From Scedosporium boydii (Eukaryota; Ascomycota; Sordariomycetes; Microascales; Microascaceae): 64,000 bases of DNA. Every line of letters begins with the position of its first letter. The first letter of the stretch is position 1. Made by a program: the position numbers and the translations under genes. Under the pieces are notes generated by a model, which was not told where the DNA came from, did not search any database, and was given only the letters and a program-made list of their open reading frames with translations. Below are positions 20,685 to 32,594 of this stretch, one piece after another. The stretch lies in NCBI GenBank assembly GCA_002221725.1, contig NJFT01000083.1, forward strand, positions 62,001 through 126,000. Direction: 5' to 3'.

Positions 20685-23359
20685 TTACGCCTTGGCGTAA
20701 ACGATGGCTTCAGACACCTTCTGTATAAATCCCTCCACGCCGTCACGTCCTTCGTCCTGCATCACCTTCGCCTCAGCCAGGTAGGTCAGCACGGGCTTGA
20801 TGCCCAGTCCCACCGTAAACCTGCCCGTACGCTGCTCTTCGTCACTCGCAGCCTGGACCCGGATCTGCTCGCAGATGTACCTAACCGCTGACTCTGAGTA
20901 CGCGTCGCTCTTCGTGAGCACTTCCGCGAGTTCCTCCAACGTCTTTAGTGGATTCACAACAACCTGCCGATTGAAGGAAGTATCGACCTGGAGGAGTTTG
21001 AGGACGTGCATGTTCGACGAGGTTACAAATGTGAGGAGACGGTGCCCCTTAGGCGGTGGCGTCCGGATGAGAGTGATGAGAGCTTGGAGAATCGTGTTTG
21101 AGAAGCGAGACCCGATAGGCGAGTACTCTATAAGACGCTCGAAATCGTCAAGGATGAGTAGACTATATAATTGTTTAGTCCGTGAGCGGTTGTCACGAGA
21201 GGATGCTAGATAGGGGGGCTAAGTCTGGTACGTACCTCATGGGTGACTTGTAAGCGTCGGTAAACACCTTGTGGATGTAGTCCTTCTTCGCAAAATCATC
21301 CCGGTAGGGCACCACATCCATGGGGGAGAGAACCTTGACAAACGGGAAGCCGGACTGCTTGGCGATAAAGGCGGCCAAAGCTGTCTTTCCTGACCCTAGA
21401 GGACCATGGAAAAGAACGCTTAGGTGACGCAGAGAATCGGACAGCCGAACGGTACTGCAGTATTCCTGACCTTCCTGGAGAATCTTGTCAAAACTAGCCG
21501 GACTGAATTTGATGAGCCCCATCGGCAGCAGTAGGTCGAGGGAATCCTCAGCCACGCCATAGGCCGGAATAATCTCTACCAAGGCGCCCCTATAAGTAAT
21601 CATCGATTAGCGTTAGAAACTTGAACCGTTAAGGGACACCCGAAGAAAGATGGAGAGGGCGAGGTAAGAAGGCGGGGGTTGTACGCACATGAAGTCCTCA
21701 CGCCCTACTTTCAAGTTCTCAGTATTTTTCGCTACGACACCCCTCTCATTGGCTTCCATATGCCGATTCAGCGCGAACGATGTGGCAGACCTCACAAGAC
21801 CAGCAATCTCAGCACCACTAAAGTTCTTGGTGAGTTTCGCAATCTCCTCAACGTCAACGTCGTCGGCGAGGACCCCATTCTGTCTCATCTCGCTTGTATG
21901 AATATTGAGAATCTGCACACGGCCGTGCTCGTCAGGAAGCGAAATCTCGAGCTGCAACTCCAGACGACCGGGACGAAGCAAAGCCTCGTCAATCATGTCT
22001 TTTCGGTTCGTCATTCCGATAAGCAGAATATTGTTGAGCTGGTCGACACCATCGAGCTTCGTGAGAAGCTGGTTGACAATAGAGTCACCCACACCGGTCC
22101 CACCGCCAACTCCGGATCCTCGCTGCTTACACACAGCGTCCAGCTCGTCGAAAATGATTATGTGAAGATCGCTCTCATCACCGCGTTCCTTGTACTCTTT
22201 CTCTGCGTCGGCGAAGACCTTTCGGATGTTCTCCTCCGATTGACCGACGTACTTGTTGAGAACTTCGGGACCATTGATGACCTTTGGTTCCTTAGCGTTT
22301 AGAACTTTGCCAATCTGACGAGCGATCAGAGTCTTTCCGGTTCCGGGAGGGCCGTAAAGGAGTATACCCTTTACGTGCTGGATCTTAAGGCGCTCGATAA
22401 ACTGCGGCGGGAATACACGCGATGCAAATGCTCTTCGGAAGAGGATGGCAAACTCATCGTCCAGACCACCAATACCTATATCGGTGAAGCTGAAGTCGGA
22501 TGTTATGATGGCCTTCCTTGTGCTGCCGGTTGCGGAAGACTTTAGCTTAAGACCAGTCCTCTGGTCCCTTCCGTCAGCTGTTAGTAGAATCTCCGTCTGC
22601 TGAACCAAAATGCCGCGGCTATTCGGATCGGTGAGAACAGCGCCAGCGCCACCATCTTGTTGACCCAAGGCGGTCAGCGTCACACTAGTAACAGTGAAGA
22701 GAAGTGGTAGTCCGCGGTAATCCATGAGAATCTGTTGTCCCGGTTGCAGCACTTGGTCCCTGAAAGTACTCAGGAAGACAGGATTGAGCTCGTCATCGCT
22801 ATAAACGTCATCCGTTTTCTTACTGGGTGAAGCAAAGCTGACTTGGAGCTGGACGGCGCCGAGATAGGCGTTCTTCCCGTAGCGGAAGGGATCGTAAGGC
22901 TGGCCCAGAAAGACGTCCCGCTGTGCAATCCTCGCCCATTGCCTCTGCTTCTCATTTAGGGCAATGTAACCGGAAGGGAAGCCGGGGATCCCTCGGGCCG
23001 CGACGACGTACTCGCCGCCTTCTTGGGTCCGGATCAGCACATGTGAGTTTCCCTCCCCGAAATCGTTGGGGCTCACGGCACACCTTATAACTCTTGTTAG
23101 TAGGCGGACTTGTAGGAGCCTCTCAGGGGATTACTAACACGTTCTCATAGATGAGGCTGCTCTGAAGAATACGGTCCTGAACTTTGCCTACTTGGAGGTT
23201 GATGCCTCCTCGTTGGGAACCTTGTTGGGAAGGAGGGGGGGGACCACGAGATGGCATGTAGCCTGGACTCCTGGGTCCTGGGGGTGCTCCGGGTGCTCCG
23301 GAACCTCTGGGACCTCCAAATGCTCCGGCGCCGTCGCGATAACCGCCTCTGTTATACAT
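20685..23359 (-). CDS. SEC18: SEC18/NSF AAA ATPase, SNARE disassembly
   Basis: Four exons: 23359-23139, 23083-21689, 21589-21236 and 21162-20685, giving 815 residues. All introns are GT-AG. Together with the SNAP adaptor SEC17, NSF/Sec18 hexamers unwind cis-SNARE complexes in the cytosol and on membranes. A Gly/Pro-rich N-terminal tail (about 1-50) precedes the N domain, which contains GYIALNEKQRQWA. D1 has Walker A GPPGTGKT (318-325), Walker B IIIFDELD (382-389) and the SRH segment TNRKDMIDEALLRPGRLE. D2 has Walker A GPLGSGKT (601-608) and the usual NSF-type LLILDDFERL. I chose the ATG that gives MYNRGGYRDG; an in-frame ATG lies 29 codons upstream. The 3' end of this gene has two broken copies downstream in inverted orientation. 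Confidence 0.95.
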
Positions 23360-24366
23360 TGTGAATGGTTGCGGGCGGGTGTATGCTGATGGGTGTGTAG
23401 TTTGGGGAAGCGATGATGAGTAGTTCTGCCGATGAAGAGGTAACACGATCGAGCTTATATAACCCTCGTCAAGGCCTCAATGTATTTGGTTTTTTTTCTT
23501 TGGTGAAATGAGGGAAGGAGCCAGCTGTCCTCTATGTAGGAAGAAGCTACGATGGTTGGAGAAGTTAACATGTATTGATGGAAGGCGGTAGTCACGGCCA
23601 TGGATGCCTTGCCGCAAGTTGCCCCTAGCGTACTTGTAACACTCGAGATCCGCTACGGTGGCTAAAGCGGGGCACTCTACTTCGTAACATTACGTGTACA
23701 TAGTTTACATACACTGTAAAGTTTGGAGTAAGTACAATTGTACCTGCATCAGCCTCGTTTAACCCCAATCGGGCCATGGTGTTTGGTCGATCACAAGCAT
23801 TTGATACTTGAGGAAGCTGGGATCGGGTCTCAGTGCCACAATTACAACGTGGGCGGCCCCTTGAAAATTGGGTTGAAGCGTTTCGTCATGGAAGGGAGGA
23901 GTACAAAGGTACTTCATACTTCATGAAAAGAGGAAAGCGCGGGTGGGTACACGTCCGGCAAGATAGATCAGTTGTTGCCAGTTGGAAGGCTGTTCTCGTC
24001 GTTTGCGACATTGGGGTAGTCGTCGACCGTTTGGAGATGGTTCTCTTGAATAGTCTGCCTTTTTTTTTTTCTTTTTTCTTTTTCCTCAAATAAATTGCAG
24101 TGGAATGGCTATATACATCTGTATTCTGGTGTTTCTGATCTGCCCTACGAAAGGGGTTGTGCTGGCGCTCTGGAGCTGATTCACCCCGCTCACCGAAGAG
24201 TGATAGCAACCTTGAAGCTTCTGCTAAAATTTCTGGAGCGACCATTTCTGCCCCACCAACCTCAACTTTCGACGAGAGACAAGTGAGCCCAAGACATCAA
24301 TCGTCCTGATCAAGCTCCCTCTCCCTGCCAGCGGAGTCTCCCTAAGGAGGAGATCACACAAGGAAC
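23360..24366. promoter_or_regulatory. Intergenic region between divergent SEC18 and RRP42
   Basis: About 1 kb holding the promoters of both flanking genes. It contains one exact TACTTCGTA (23678), surrounded by GTAC-rich words, and a T-rich tract near 24060-24090. No further gene is seen. Confidence 0.5.
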
Positions 24367-25540
24367 ATGCCATCGGTCCAAACGCTCCTTTTCTCCCCAG
24401 CGGAGCTCGCCTATCTTCACGCCTCCCTCTCCCTCCCGACCCCAATCCGCCCCGACGGCCGCAAGCCAACCCAGTTCCGCCCATTAACCGCCGAAACGGG
24501 CATTCTACCGGCCACCAACGGAAGCGCGAGGGTATGCTTTGTCGACGGCACCGAAGCGATCGTGGGCGTCAAGGCAGAGATACAGAAGACCATCGACCCG
24601 CGGGCGACCAACGTTCCTGTCTTCACTGCGTCTAGGGGCGAGCAATCGAGGACGGAGGATGACGAAGGGCGAGCGCCGGAGCCGGCGGCGAGTAACGAGT
24701 GGCTTGAGATTACCGTAGAGATACCGGGATACAGGGATGACGATGCGACGACGGTGTTCTTAGCGTCGATGTTGAGTGAGGCCCTGGTCGCCGATGGAGA
24801 GTTTGCCAAGAAGCTTGTGATAAATCGGAGGTTCCACTGGAAACTCTACCTCGATGTTTGTTTTTCTTCCTTCTTTCTCGTATGGCGCATCGTCGGGTTC
24901 CCGCTAACGAATTGGACAGATATTCCTCATCTCCCCTCCTCTGTCATATCCTCTCCCTCTCCTCTCCTTAACGACACATCTCGCCCTTCTCTCCACGAGG
25001 TTACCGAGACTCAAATCAGAAGGCGATGAGGACCCCATGTTCGATGACGACTGGGAGGCTGCCACGTATCTCTACCCACCCGCCTCGTCTGCTTCTAGTT
25101 CCAGACCACCAATCACACTTCTCGTCGTAGCTGTAGGCGACAACATCTTCTTCGACCCATCAAGCGAGGAACTTGCTGTCGCCGAGGTCGCGCTAGCGAT
25201 ATCAGTCGCTGAGTGCCCTAATGTGTGCAAGGGTGCAGATGTAATGGAAATCGATTCTAGTCGCACTTTCAAGATGCTCTCTATGAGGTCGATTGACCCT
25301 CCCTCGCGGCTAACACCTCCTGGGATTCCTGACGTGGAGAATCCTATCACGGGTACCTCTGGAGCGGCGACGCCGAGCAAGAAGCCGCAGCAGAAGGCGC
25401 AGACCTCTAAAGGAGTGTGGAGGGCGCCTTTGGGAGGCGCGAAATTTGGCATGATACAGTTGATGATACAGCAGGTTATGGGGAAGGGTGGCGTTGCGAA
25501 TGAGGTGTTGGATGGCGTTGCTGGTGTGGATTTGAGTTAG
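24367..25540 (+). CDS. RRP42: Exosome complex core subunit RRP42 (RNase PH-like)
   Basis: Two exons, 24367-24855 and 24920-25540, encode 369 residues. The 64-nt intron has donor GAT|GTTTGT and acceptor ACAG|AT. The N-terminus LFSPAELAYLHASLS followed by PIRPDGRKPTQFRPL is typical of RRP42/EXOSC7. Later segments TVEIPGYRDDD, LDIFLISPPLSY, ITLLVVAVGDNIFFDPSSEE and AVAEVALAISV fit the RNase PH fold. A Ser/Pro-rich insertion sits near 300-330. RRP42 is a structural, catalytically inactive member of the six-subunit ring that threads RNA to Rrp44 and Rrp6 in nuclear and cytoplasmic RNA processing and decay. Confidence 0.88.
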
Positions 25541-25771
25541 GGGTCTGGAAGGGGCGAATATTCGGCGTAAAAGTGAACTTGAAACCAAATAGATGAAAGG
25601 CTTGGTATGGGAATCATCTATAAGCCTCAATGTGTAACACCAAACTTATATTGTGCCATGTCTCTGTAGATCTGTAAGTATTCCTCCGGGACATCGTCCA
25701 ACTTGTTCTACCTTTCGAGAACCAGCGAGCCCATTAGCCTCCCCTCGCTCCTTTTCCAAACATAAATATCC

Positions 25772-26431
25772 TTAAGCCTTGGGTTCCGGCTTAGAAGCTA
25801 GATCGATAGCTACCTTCTCCATCCTCTCACCCACCAATTTCACCAACGACTCAACGCCCACCTCCCCCAACGCCTTCAAAATAAGTCCTTCCAACTCCTC
25901 GCTCATACCTTTCCTCTGATCAACATAAACATCCAACCCCTCCTCCGTAAACAACGTCTTCGCAAACCAAGTAACAGCCCACCTCTCCGTCTGCCCCGTC
26001 GCCGGATTCACCCTCTCCCCCCACCCAATCATCTCCCACGGACACGAAATCGGCTTCAAAAGCCCGCTGCCCCGCCAATTCCACACCGTCAAGTCATCCT
26101 TGGCGACTGCCGTATCAACGCCGGAGACGGTCTTGACCTTAGAAGAGCCTTTGCTCTGGTAGGCGACGACATCCGTGATGCGCGGGTTGCCGGCGGACGT
26201 GGGTGGGTGGGCGCCGTAAGTGATGGTGAGGTTTTGGGCTGTGCGCCAGCGCTTGAGAGTTGAGTGGGTGACAGTCCAGGTGCGGTGAAGCCATTCGAGG
26301 GGAGGTGAGGCGGCGGAGGAGGCGGGTGTTGTGGGCTTGTAGTGTCTTGGGGCGCGGATCTGGACGGGTGTCTCGGTGGTGTCTGCGGAGCTTTGGACCG
26401 GTTGCGTTTCGGCGGGTTGTTCTGTCGTCAT
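25772..26431 (-). CDS. Conserved fungal calycin/lipocalin-like protein of unknown function
   Basis: Single exon of 219 residues. After a low-complexity N-terminus (about 1-45) comes a series of probable beta strands: LEWLHRTWTVTHSTL, NLTITYG, ITDVVAYQS, KVKTVSGVDTAV, LTVWNWRGSGLL, ISCPWEMIGWGE, ERWAVTWFAKTLF and GLDVYVDQRKG. A charged helical tail follows. The strand order and the W-rich start resemble small cytosolic beta-barrel (calycin-type) proteins seen in filamentous ascomycetes. No signal peptide is evident. The ligand and role are unknown, and the family assignment is from pattern only. Confidence 0.65.
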   Translation of the reverse strand: MTTEQPAETQPVQSSADTTETPVQIRAPRHYKPTTPASSAASPPLEWLHRTWTVTHSTLKRWRTAQNLTITYGAHPPTSAGNPRITDVVAYQSKGSSKVKTVSGVDTAVAKDDLTVWNWRGSGLLKPISCPWEMIGWGERVNPATGQTERWAVTWFAKTLFTEEGLDVYVDQRKGMSEELEGLILKALGEVGVESLVKLVGERMEKVAIDLASKPEPKA

Positions 26432-26748
26432 TGTGTTATTGGGAAGTGCACACTTTGTTTATCGTGGTGAATATAGATTTAAAATTATTATATGAGATGA
26501 AAACTGGGATGTTTAGGATATTTAATGTTGAAATGGAGCGAGTTGAGGTGTGGAAAGATGAGAGCTTGGGGTTACGTAGATCCCTTGCACGAGTTTCAGA
26601 AGCTGTCAAGGCGTGGGAAGAAAGTCTAGGCACCACAGTACCACAAGTCGCAGCTCAGGAGATCACGAATACGAATGTATTGATGTATAAAGTTCTGTGG
26701 AGGGAAAATGTAGTATTGGGTATCTCAAATATGCTGGTTTAATAAATT
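26432..26748. other. Short spacer between two minus-strand genes
   Basis: 317 nt that should hold the 3' UTR of the LENG1-like gene and the promoter of the calycin-like gene. Nothing else is recognised. Confidence 0.4.
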
Positions 26749-27806
26749 CTAATCGCGCCGCCGTTCATTCCGTCCACGCTCATCTCTGCCATCATCCCGA
26801 TGACCACGATCTCGCCTTGGTGAGGAGCTTCTCCTTCGCCGTCGACTTTCTGCGTCGCGTTCTCTGCTGCGCTCCCTCCTCCGATGGCGATCTCTCGGGC
26901 GATGCCTATCTTCGCCGTGATGCCGGTGTCTCCTCTCCTCTCGCCGCGTATGCCTCTCGCGTCTAAGCTGCTCCTTTTCAAGTTTCCTAAGCTCCTCCTC
27001 GCGTTCCATCTGCGCACTCTCCCTCGCTCTCCTAACCTCCCGTACTTTTGCAGCGCCGGCTTTCATCATGGCCAGCGGGTCATTGGACACTAACCTCGCC
27101 GCCTCCCGCTGCTTCCGCAAAGGATCTTCATTGCCCCAGACATCTTTTGATGGAGGCTCGACCTCAATTTTGGCATCCGTTGAGGTATACCACGGGTTCT
27201 TCCCTAGTTCATTCTTATTGCCAGCCGCATTCGAGAGACGCATCCTAAATTGATCCTCGTACTCTTTCCGTATACGCGCCGCCTCTTTCTCAGCCTCTGG
27301 ATTCTTTTCGGCGTGGCGGTAGGCCTTCTCGTCCCCAATTAAATCAATATGTCCATCCCGACCCACCAGCGGCGCAGAGCTCGACGTAGTTGTTTTTCGT
27401 GATCCTTCATCCCTTGGTGCGCGTTCCCGTGCTACTCGGAGCTCGAACTCGGTATCATCCTCGCCCGCGCGCTTCCTCTTCTTTCGCTCCTTGTAACCGC
27501 CGTATCCAAGACCAGCCTGCTCCGAAACCCTCGAAGGCCCGGTTTCGACGCCCGCGCTTTCCGGTTCCTCGTAGGGTGGCGGAGCTTCGCCGCGTAGAAT
27601 CGCTAACCGGCGCTTAGCATCGTGGTCTTGCATGCGCTGCTCCTCGGCTTCCTCTTTGGCCTTCGCCTCGGCCTCGTCGCGGCGGACGCGGGCGATGTTG
27701 TCGGCATTGTAGACGTTCCATGATTTTTTCCCTAAGAGATGGCTGGATATGGTGTGAGCGTTTGTAAAAAGCCCTGGGATGCCGATATTGGTACTTACAG
27801 AGGCAT
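26749..27806 (-). CDS. LENG1-like protein with CIR N-terminal domain, Arg/Ser/Asp-rich tail
   Basis: Two exons: an 8-nt first exon 27806-27799 (ATG CCT CT) and 27742-26749, giving 333 residues. The 56-nt intron has donor GTAAGT and acceptor CCAG. The splice gives MPLHLLGKKSWNVYNADNI, the hallmark N-terminus of the CBF1-interacting co-repressor (CIR_N) domain shared with LENG1 and CWC25. Reading unspliced from an upstream ATG gives an unrelated leader, so the spliced start is preferred. The middle carries EEQRMQDHDAKRRLAILRGE, KERKKRKR and LGKNPWYTS. The C-terminus is a long basic/acidic repeat-like RERD/RRHR tail typical of spliceosome-associated proteins. A nuclear role in pre-mRNA splicing is inferred. 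CWC25 itself is the main alternative, but the Ala-rich WYTS segment favours LENG1. Confidence 0.8.
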
Positions 27807-28178
27807 GGTGATGCATTCACTTTCCCATCCTTGAATGTTCAAGCGGGTTGGTATGGGAAGGGACTGGTGCCAGATACGATGACATCGACAGTATGGAGAC
27901 CCATTACGAATTTGTGGTCTCCGTTTATTTGGGAGACGGAAAACTTCAAATGTACACAGTTCGCCACCATATTCAGCTACGGAGTAAACGCTAGGGCGAG
28001 GGCATGCCAATCTTCCCCCACTACACCACCATTAACAAAGTCCGTTTCGTCTGATTTGCCACCGTATGCGCTACTGAACGCTGGCTATCACCAAAAAATT
28101 ATTTCCCACCATCGGGTTCTCAAAACAAAGGCAAGTTTTGTCTGCAACCATTGACCATCACCCCGATCACCCACGGCT
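27807..28178. promoter_or_regulatory. Bidirectional promoter of the LENG1-like gene and RIX7
   Basis: 372 nt between divergent start codons. It contains a TACGGAGTA word at 27978-27986. No TATA box could be assigned. Confidence 0.5.
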
Positions 28179-30380
28179 ATGTCCAGGCCAAGCCTGCGCC
28201 AAGGTCTCGACCGCGACGTCTACCAACTCGTCCGGAAACTCGAAGACGAGTTAGAAGACCAAGAGTCCGCCGATTCACAAAACAAGAGGACCCCTCGCCT
28301 CACCGTATCCGCCGTTTATGAATACATCCGCAAGTCGAATTCAAGTCTCGGTCGACTAAAACGGAAGCCGCTGGAAGAGTCGATCGAGAGGGTCTTGAAG
28401 TTCCGGAAAAAGGACCTCGAGGACCAAGAATCGGAGGGCGACGAAGAGGCAGAAAGTACGAAAGATACCCCGGCGAAACCGGCGACGGACCCCAGCCTGT
28501 TGAATAGGCAGCTTGCGAGACGGTGGAAACTAGCCGAGAAGAGGGAAAAGGAGCTCGAGCGCGACGATAAGACCGACGCTGGCGAGGGCGCAGACAAGAT
28601 GAGTGGTCCGAAGAAGCGAAGGCGCTCGAGATCGCCGTCGGCTTCGGGTCAGGGTCGGACGACCGACGGGGATCAAAAAAGTACAGATGCGCAATCGCGG
28701 TTAGTGGTGCCGAAGAAATGGAGGCCGAATAAGGGCTACGAGGTCTCGGACTTGGACAACCTCCCTGTACTGGGAGGAATCAGCGATGTCGTGGCCGACT
28801 TCGAGGAGCGCATTTGGCCGGAGATGGTACCCCGAGAGGGAGAGGATGAGAATGGCGTCGGGCGGAGCGCTGTGCGGTCACTAGTGCTGTCTGGGCCCCT
28901 AGGCTGTGGTAAATCATCTATCCTAGCACACCTCGCCTCACGGTGGAAAGTACCACTTCTGAAAGTGGATTGCGAGCAGCTCGAAGGGTCCGAGAGGGCC
29001 GAAAGGAGCTTATCAGACGTCTACGATGAGGCAGTCGGCATGGCCCCCTGCATCGTTCAGCTCACCGAAATCGACACGTTATGGAAGTCGGAGGGAGTCA
29101 GCCAGCTCCAACCAAGCACAGCGGGACACCAGGTCAAGCAATTACTCCTACGATTGGCGAGAGTCAGGAACACGGAGCGGCCCATCGCCATCGCCGCGAC
29201 AACGAACCATCCCGAAAGATTACCGCGAAAACTCTTTAAGGCGGGACTGTTCGAGGCAACCTACACCATGAAAGCGCCAAGTGAAAACTCGCGCCGTGAA
29301 ATTCTCGAGACGTTAGGCCAAAGCCGCGGCTTCCCGCCCCTCGATTACACGGCAGCCGCCCGCCGCACCCACGGCTACGTCGGCGACGATCTCTACCAAA
29401 TCGTCAACCAGAGCCAGCGACGAGCAATGGTCGCCGGACGACCCGTAACGCTAGAAGACCTCGAAGAAGCGGCGAAGCAACACACCCCCCATCTATACAA
29501 GGAAGGATTCAGCAAAATCCCCGACGTAACCCTGGATCAAGTCGGCGGCCTGCGCGGCGTCATCAGCCTCCTCGAGCTCAACATCATCAACCGCATCAAA
29601 TACCCCAGCTTCTACAAACACGTCAACAAGCCCGCCGGCGTCCTCCTCTGGGGCCCGCCCGGCTGCGGCAAAACTTACGTCGCGCAGGCCATCGCCAACG
29701 CGGCGCAGGCGAGCTTCATCCTCGTCAATGGACCCGAGCTGCTGGATAAATACGTCGGCGAATCAGAGCGGAAAATCCGCGCTCTTTTCGAGCGTGCGCG
29801 GGGTTGCGCGCCGTGCCTTGTCTTCTTGGATGAGATCGACTCGCTGGTACCCCGTCGGGAGAATACCTCCACCGAGGCGGGCACGCGCGTCGTGAATACC
29901 TTCCTCACGGAGCTCGACGGCGCTAATGGTCGCGAGGGCGTTTACGTCGTGGCGGCGACGAATCGTCCCGACATGATCGACCCGGCCATGTTCCGCACGG
30001 GTCGCTTCAACCGCAAAGTCTATGTAGATATGCCCAACGAAGAGGAGCGCGTGGATATCCTCACGACCATCTTCCGGTCACGGGGCATTCCCGGCGACAT
30101 CTCCGTCGTGGAAGATATTGCGCGTAACCCAAGGTGCGAAAACTTTAGCGGCGCGGATCTCTCTGAACTTAGCGATCGCGCCGTGCTCGAGTATATCCAG
30201 AGGATGCTGCCCACACACACGTCATCGCAGACGAATGGCATGCAGATCGATGGGTTGGCGGAGCAGAACGCCGGACCTTCGAGGGCGGATTGGGAGGCGG
30301 CGATGAATGGGTTGAAGCCTTCTGTGAAGAATATTGAGATTTATCGGGAAATGGCGTTGGCTGATGAGCTGGATGATTAA
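28179..30380 (+). CDS. RIX7: RIX7/NVL-type AAA ATPase, 60S ribosome biogenesis
   Basis: Single exon of 733 residues. The N-terminal nucleolar domain reads LRQGLDRDVYQLVRKLEDEL, then LTVSAVYEYIRKSNSSLGRL, as in NVL/Rix7, followed by an acidic/basic linker with KKRRRSRSPS (about 145-154). D1 has Walker A GPLGCGKS (239-246), but Walker B reads IVQLTEID (292-299), with Thr where Asp is expected. The arginine-finger segment is KLFKAGLFEATY instead of a canonical RxxGRFD. D2 (about 455-660) is canonical: GPPGCGKT (492-499), LVFLDEID (547-554), ATNRPDMIDPAMFRTGRFNR. Rix7 strips factors such as Nsa1 from nucleolar pre-60S particles. The degenerate D1 suggests that this domain binds nucleotide without efficient hydrolysis. 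Confidence 0.92.
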   Translation: MSRPSLRQGLDRDVYQLVRKLEDELEDQESADSQNKRTPRLTVSAVYEYIRKSNSSLGRLKRKPLEESIERVLKFRKKDLEDQESEGDEEAESTKDTPAKPATDPSLLNRQLARRWKLAEKREKELERDDKTDAGEGADKMSGPKKRRRSRSPSASGQGRTTDGDQKSTDAQSRLVVPKKWRPNKGYEVSDLDNLPVLGGISDVVADFEERIWPEMVPREGEDENGVGRSAVRSLVLSGPLGCGKSSILAHLASRWKVPLLKVDCEQLEGSERAERSLSDVYDEAVGMAPCIVQLTEIDTLWKSEGVSQLQPSTAGHQVKQLLLRLARVRNTERPIAIAATTNHPERLPRKLFKAGLFEATYTMKAPSENSRREILETLGQSRGFPPLDYTAAARRTHGYVGDDLYQIVNQSQRRAMVAGRPVTLEDLEEAAKQHTPHLYKEGFSKIPDVTLDQVGGLRGVISLLELNIINRIKYPSFYKHVNKPAGVLLWGPPGCGKTYVAQAIANAAQASFILVNGPELLDKYVGESERKIRALFERARGCAPCLVFLDEIDSLVPRRENTSTEAGTRVVNTFLTELDGANGREGVYVVAATNRPDMIDPAMFRTGRFNRKVYVDMPNEEERVDILTTIFRSRGIPGDISVVEDIARNPRCENFSGADLSELSDRAVLEYIQRMLPTHTSSQTNGMQIDGLAEQNAGPSRADWEAAMNGLKPSVKNIEIYREMALADELDD

Positions 30381-30871
30381 AAGTTTTTTGGGGCATTTTT
30401 GAATAAATAACTATTTCCCTGTTCATTTGTCTTGGTATCATGAGGAAGGAAACCTTTAGACCTTTGAATCGATATGAATGATGTCCATGGAAAGAAGATA
30501 TGATTACCACATGTGAATTATTCGTTAACACTGTGTAATTTTCATCTCAGCTCATTCTCAGCTCGCTCTTGTAATCTGATCGAATAGAAACCACCCCTCA
30601 CCTTTTCTAGAACTATGTTATGAGACACCATCAGATATATAACCTGCCTGGTAGTACAGCATGCAAGGTATGTCTCAGTATTGTGAGATTAGATGGTGGG
30701 GAGATGTATTTACTAAATGGATGGCCTCACGTTGGCCGCCACTAGTATTCTAAAGCTCTATAGTACAGATGAGGAAACTTTTTTCGCCAAACATTGCTCT
30801 GATGCAGGTCGGATTCTAAGTTGGTTGGTAGGTTTGTTTTTCAAAAAAATAATAAAGATACATTGGGTCGT
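30381..30871. other. Convergent intergenic region
   Basis: 491 AT-rich nucleotides between the convergent ends of RIX7 and cytochrome c, expected to hold both 3' UTRs. No gene or clear repeat is seen. Confidence 0.4.
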
Positions 30872-31811
<940 letters not shown>

Positions 31812-32594
31812 TGTGTCTGATTAAAGGGGGAGAGGAAGAAAATAGAAGTGTTAAAGGATCGTTGATTTGAAAGCGACGCTACAAAAGGTCGTCAGGTTCG
31901 AGTTATCGAGTTCGTGAGAGTTGAAGATGAAAGGCGAAGTTAAGTTCGAGGAATGAAAGGATGGGAAGGAGGAGGGAAAAAAGTTTTGACAGGATTGCGC
32001 AGGGAAAAATACCGGCTTTTAGTGGCGTAGGGAGAAATGCGTTAGCCGGGAGCTCGGATGATGACAGACCTCAGTCTTTCGAGGGTACCGGGGTACCTCG
32101 TAATGGGGATTTAGCTCATCGGCGAACAGAGTGGAGGCTTCGTGCAGCCAATCGGAGTGTGCGAATTGCCAACACATGCTAGTTCAGACTACAATCCGGG
32201 AAAAACTCGGGGTGTATGTGGGCCACAAGCTCCCTTTCTGGAGATTCCCCGGTAATTCCCGTGGATTAGTCATTGCTAGTTGTCTGGGGCGGCTCAGATT
32301 GACCTGGTCATCACAATTGCATGTTGCAAAAATCGATCTCACCAACTGGCACCAAGTGGGTCTCCGCGGAATAGCGTTTTGCAGGCTTTTTTGCTCTGGA
32401 TGGAGCCGCTCTTTTTTTTCAGATGCGGGCAGACCAGCACAACCCGTGACTACTGTCCATTGCATTGTGCTCGGTTTAGTACGACACCCCATCCTAGCCT
32501 CCATTAGACGACAAAGGAGCCTAGGGCAGGCAAGTCCCAAGGCGAAGAAGATTGACCATCAAGGGTGGCTTTTTAAGGTCCAGAGCGACATGCA
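31812..32594. promoter_or_regulatory. Bidirectional promoter region, cytochrome c / mitochondrial protein
   Basis: 783 nt between divergent start codons of two mitochondrial genes. A CCAAT word (CCAATCGG, 32148-32155) lies near the middle and could bind the HAP/CBC complex, which regulates respiratory genes in fungi. This is a single motif, so the assignment is tentative. Confidence 0.4.

Noticed and set aside
21679..22302. 207-codon plus-strand open frame opposite SEC18
   Set aside because: Antisense to the conserved SEC18 D1 ATPase domain. It has no independent support.
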